DNA of 64,000 bases from Gammaproteobacteria bacterium. GTDB lineage: Bacteria > Pseudomonadota > Gammaproteobacteria > Steroidobacterales > GCA-2729495. The position numbers and the translations under genes are program-made. The stretch lies in the NCBI GenBank assembly GCA_003695765.1, contig RFHQ01000118.1:1-64000 (forward strand). The letters run 5' to 3'. Within the stretch, counting starts at the first letter, position 1. Every line of letters begins with the position of its first letter. A model generated the notes under the pieces. The model saw only the letters and a program-made list of their open reading frames with translations, searched no databases and was not told the origin of the DNA. Positions 62,101 through 64,000 of this stretch are shown here, piece after piece.

Positions 62101-62381
62101 GGCCAGCGTTCGTCGCGATCCCGGCTGTCGATCACCGTGTACTCCGTCTCGATGATTTCTTCGTCGAGCCCTTCGCGCCGCAGGCGGCGGGCAAGCCACC
62201 ACAGCCGCAGATAGAACACCAGGCCCAGGATCAGCGCGAAGCCCAGCAGCCCCGCCAGCAGGAAAGCGCCGAGAAACACCGACACGGCCAGCACGGCGGC
62301 ACCAACGATGAAACCGAGCACCTGTGCGATCAGACCGGGCCGGCGCGGCCCGTAGGGAGCATAAGGGGGAAGCTGCCGCAT
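62097..62381 (-). CDS. Small two-helix membrane protein
   Basis: 94 aa. A Pro/Tyr-rich start (MRQLPPYAPYGPRRPG) is followed by two hydrophobic helices (about 18-36 and 38-58) and a charged C-terminal tail with EGLDEEIIETEYTVID. This layout is common in small conserved gammaproteobacterial envelope proteins, but I cannot name the family. It is translationally coupled to the histidine-phosphatase-like gene. Confidence 0.65.
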   Translation of the reverse strand: MRQLPPYAPYGPRRPGLIAQVLGFIVGAAVLAVSVFLGAFLLAGLLGFALILGLVFYLRLWWLARRLRREGLDEEIIETEYTVIDSRDRDERWP

Positions 62382-62427
62382 GGCGTTATTCTAGCCGCCT
62401 TGGCGGGCCGGCGTTAGCCGCGCCCGC

Positions 62428-63279
62428 TCAGCCACCGAGCGCGGCCAGCGGGTCGCCCAGCACCTCGGGGTAGAAGCGCTCGAGCAGTGCCAGATACGGC
62501 GCCGGCAGATCCGCGACGGTAAGCGCACGGCGGCCGTTGCCGCAGGCGAGGCTGTGACCCGGCGTCTCCGCGAAGCCCATCCACGGCCGCCAGCTCACGA
62601 GGCTCTGGAAGCTGACCTGCACCGGCACCGCGACCTGCGTCGGATCGGCCAGGTCCGCAAGGCTCGCCTGATAGCTGCTGTTCTCGTTGTAGGCGAAGGG
62701 CCGTCCGCCCGCTTCGCGCGGCTCGCCGAAGACGCGAATCTCCTCGGTGATCCAGACATCGTCCTGGTGCACGACCGGCGGCCGGAAGCGATGCCGGATC
62801 TCCAGACCGGCCGCCTCGCCCTCCGGGTCCGCCACCTTCAGGCCGTCGGCGGTCAGCAGGATCCGGCTCGGGCCCATGCGGGTGCGCGGCACGTCGACCG
62901 TGACACCGGTCACCGGGTTGCGCCAGCGTTCCAGGTACGCGCCCGTCTCCGGGTCGGTGAAAAAAGCCAGTTCCAGCGTGCGAGCCTCGAAGGTTTCGGC
63001 GTCGAGCCGGCGGTAGCGGGCGAACGTGCCGGCGAGGATGCCGAACATCGGTGTGGCCCTGGTCTCGATCACGGCATAGCGGGCGCCGATGATCCAGCCG
63101 ATGACCAGCCGGTCGTCCGCGGCACCGCGCATCCGGGCGATCGCTTCGAGCAATTGCCTGCGATCGGCCAGATCGACCCGGCCGCCATCGCGGGCCAGGG
63201 CAGTGATGCCCGGGCTGAGCAGGGCGAGCCCGCTGGCAGCCGCCAGCAGACCGCGGCGGCTGACATGGACTTCGATCAC
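62428..63279 (-). CDS. DUF1838 family protein with Tat-like signal
   Basis: 283 aa from a GTG. The signal VSRRGLLAAASGLALLSPGITALA contains the twin-arginine pair and a moderate hydrophobic stretch. The mature part has GWIIGARYAVIE, PMFGILAGTFARYR, LAFFTDPETGAYLERWRNPVTGV and SYQASLADL, matching the DUF1838 pattern. Function unknown; export suggests a folded or cofactor-bearing periplasmic protein. The gene is followed by 46 nt before the next gene and preceded by 48 nt after the HvfC-like stop. Confidence 0.75.
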   Translation of the reverse strand: MIEVHVSRRGLLAAASGLALLSPGITALARDGGRVDLADRRQLLEAIARMRGAADDRLVIGWIIGARYAVIETRATPMFGILAGTFARYRRLDAETFEARTLELAFFTDPETGAYLERWRNPVTGVTVDVPRTRMGPSRILLTADGLKVADPEGEAAGLEIRHRFRPPVVHQDDVWITEEIRVFGEPREAGGRPFAYNENSSYQASLADLADPTQVAVPVQVSFQSLVSWRPWMGFAETPGHSLACGNGRRALTVADLPAPYLALLERFYPEVLGDPLAALGG

Positions 63280-63327
63280 GAGTGGCGGCGCCGGCGGCGC
63301 GGCGGTATCAGGCTCATCCGGCGAAGT

Positions 63328-64000
63328 CTAGCAGGCCGGCGCGGCTCGGCCGGGATGAACCGCGCTGACCAGGCCGTCGGCGAGCCAGCGCCGCAGCAGG
63401 CCTGCTGCGGTACCGGGCACGTCCTCCTCGGGGCAGTGAGCGCAGAGGCCGGCGCAGAGCGCGGCGAAGTCTTCACCGCGCTGGGCGGCATCAACGGCGC
63501 AGGCTTCGGCCGGACTCAGCGAGCGCCACTTGACGACCAGGCCCTGCCGCCACAACAGCCATTCCGTTGGCGCCGCCTGCTCGGCCGGCGGCGGTGGCGT
63601 CTCGCCAGCGGCAATCGCCGCGTAGATCGCCGGCACGTTCCAGCGCAACTTCAACCGCCGCTGGGCGGGCTGAAACTCGAGCCGCAAGCCCGGCCAGTCC
63701 CGCGGCTCGAGCGCAGCGAGTTCGCTCGCCGAGAGCGGCTCGGCCTCGGCGGCATCGAAGACCTCGCCCCAGGCCCATTCGAAGGTGGCCATCTCGGCCA
63801 GTTCGGGACGCGCCGACCACGGCGGGGTTCCGGCCAGAAAGCTCGCCAGCCGGCGCCCAAACCAGCGTACCGACGGGTGCTGCGACGGGTGAGCATCGAT
63901 ATAGGCGCGCGCCATGGTCGGGAAATCGTCGCCGAGCAAGGCTCGCAGCCCGTCGAAATCGTTGCCCAGCACGTCGATGAGCCGCAGGCGATAGGCCTGG
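63328..64000 (-). CDS. HvfC/BufC (DUF2063)-like protein, 5' end outside the window
   Basis: The frame is open to the last base, so the start lies beyond 64,000. About 224 residues are visible. QAYRLRLIDVLGNDFDGLRALLGDDFPTMARAYIDAHPSQHPSVRWFGRRLASFL matches the DUF2063 pattern (LGxExFxxLxxxYxxxHPSxSP). In known loci such proteins pair with a DUF692 (MbnB/HvfB/BufB) enzyme that modifies small cysteine-containing peptides. Any partner would be coded upstream, outside this window. The C-terminal CAGLCAHCPEED holds three cysteines. Confidence 0.7.
   Translation of the reverse strand, partial: QAYRLRLIDVLGNDFDGLRALLGDDFPTMARAYIDAHPSQHPSVRWFGRRLASFLAGTPPWSARPELAEMATFEWAWGEVFDAAEAEPLSASELAALEPRDWPGLRLEFQPAQRRLKLRWNVPAIYAAIAAGETPPPPAEQAAPTEWLLWRQGLVVKWRSLSPAEACAVDAAQRGEDFAALCAGLCAHCPEEDVPGTAAGLLRRWLADGLVSAVHPGRAAPAC

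Overview
The window is about 64 kb of high-GC (roughly two-thirds G+C by eye), densely coded chromosome from a gammaproteobacterium. The evidence is the ruvC-ruvA-ruvB-tolQ-tolR-tolA-tolB-pal-cpoB-queE-queC gene order, the sucA-sucB-lpd operon and the ccoNOQP-ccoGHIS operon. The 1,000-residue TonB-dependent receptor, the catabolic genes and the PEP-CTERM-like tail suggest a Steroidobacter/Nevskiales-like environmental aerobe. That placement is inference; no rRNA is present.

Layout. (1) 1-12,750 is a catabolic-looking island. It holds a Rieske oxygenase, a secreted metzincin-type protease, a nitrilase-family amidase, an MFS transporter, a DUF1840 protein, a Tat-exported type II DMSO-reductase-family molybdenum enzyme translationally coupled to a bilin-reductase-like protein, a DsbA-family isomerase, an acyl-CoA ligase, an amidohydrolase and a bicupin. 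(2) 12,945-14,429 holds two homologous multi-pass membrane proteins in convergent orientation. (3) 14,512-22,541 (minus strand) is the complete cbb3 oxidase and its assembly operon. (4) 22,660-28,150 holds outer-membrane proteins: OmpW, a large TonB receptor and two small beta-barrels. (5) 28,154-37,887 holds tRNA-Lys, queC/queE, tol-pal, ruvABC, yebC and a YfaZ-like porin. (6) 37,965-43,540 is the 2-oxoglutarate dehydrogenase complex. (7) 43,664-59,790 is an exopolysaccharide locus: flippase, polymerase, beta-barrel, export protein, co-polymerase/tyrosine kinase, two glycosyltransferases, initiating phosphotransferase, putative glycoside hydrolase, phosphodiesterase-family protein and sulfotransferase, with flanking DUF5658, HicB-like and CPBP genes. 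(8) 59,811-64,000 holds tRNA-Arg, conserved small membrane proteins, YjbQ, a histidine-phosphatase-like protein without either catalytic histidine, a DUF1838 protein and the 3' part of an HvfC/DUF2063-like gene cut by the window end.

How the genes work together. The island plausibly imports (TonB receptor, MFS), oxidises (Rieske and molybdenum enzymes), activates (acyl-CoA ligase) and hydrolyses an unknown, possibly aromatic or steroid-like, substrate. Electrons and acetyl units would reach the TCA complex and the cbb3 oxidase. The envelope genes maintain and decorate the outer membrane. The polysaccharide is likely made by a Wzx/Wzy-type route and may be sulfated. No CRISPR array, insertion sequence, prophage or intergenic stretch over 300 bases was seen. 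Starts were chosen by Shine-Dalgarno sequence, overlap with the preceding stop, or family length. No database search was possible, so family names rest on motifs and remembered family patterns.
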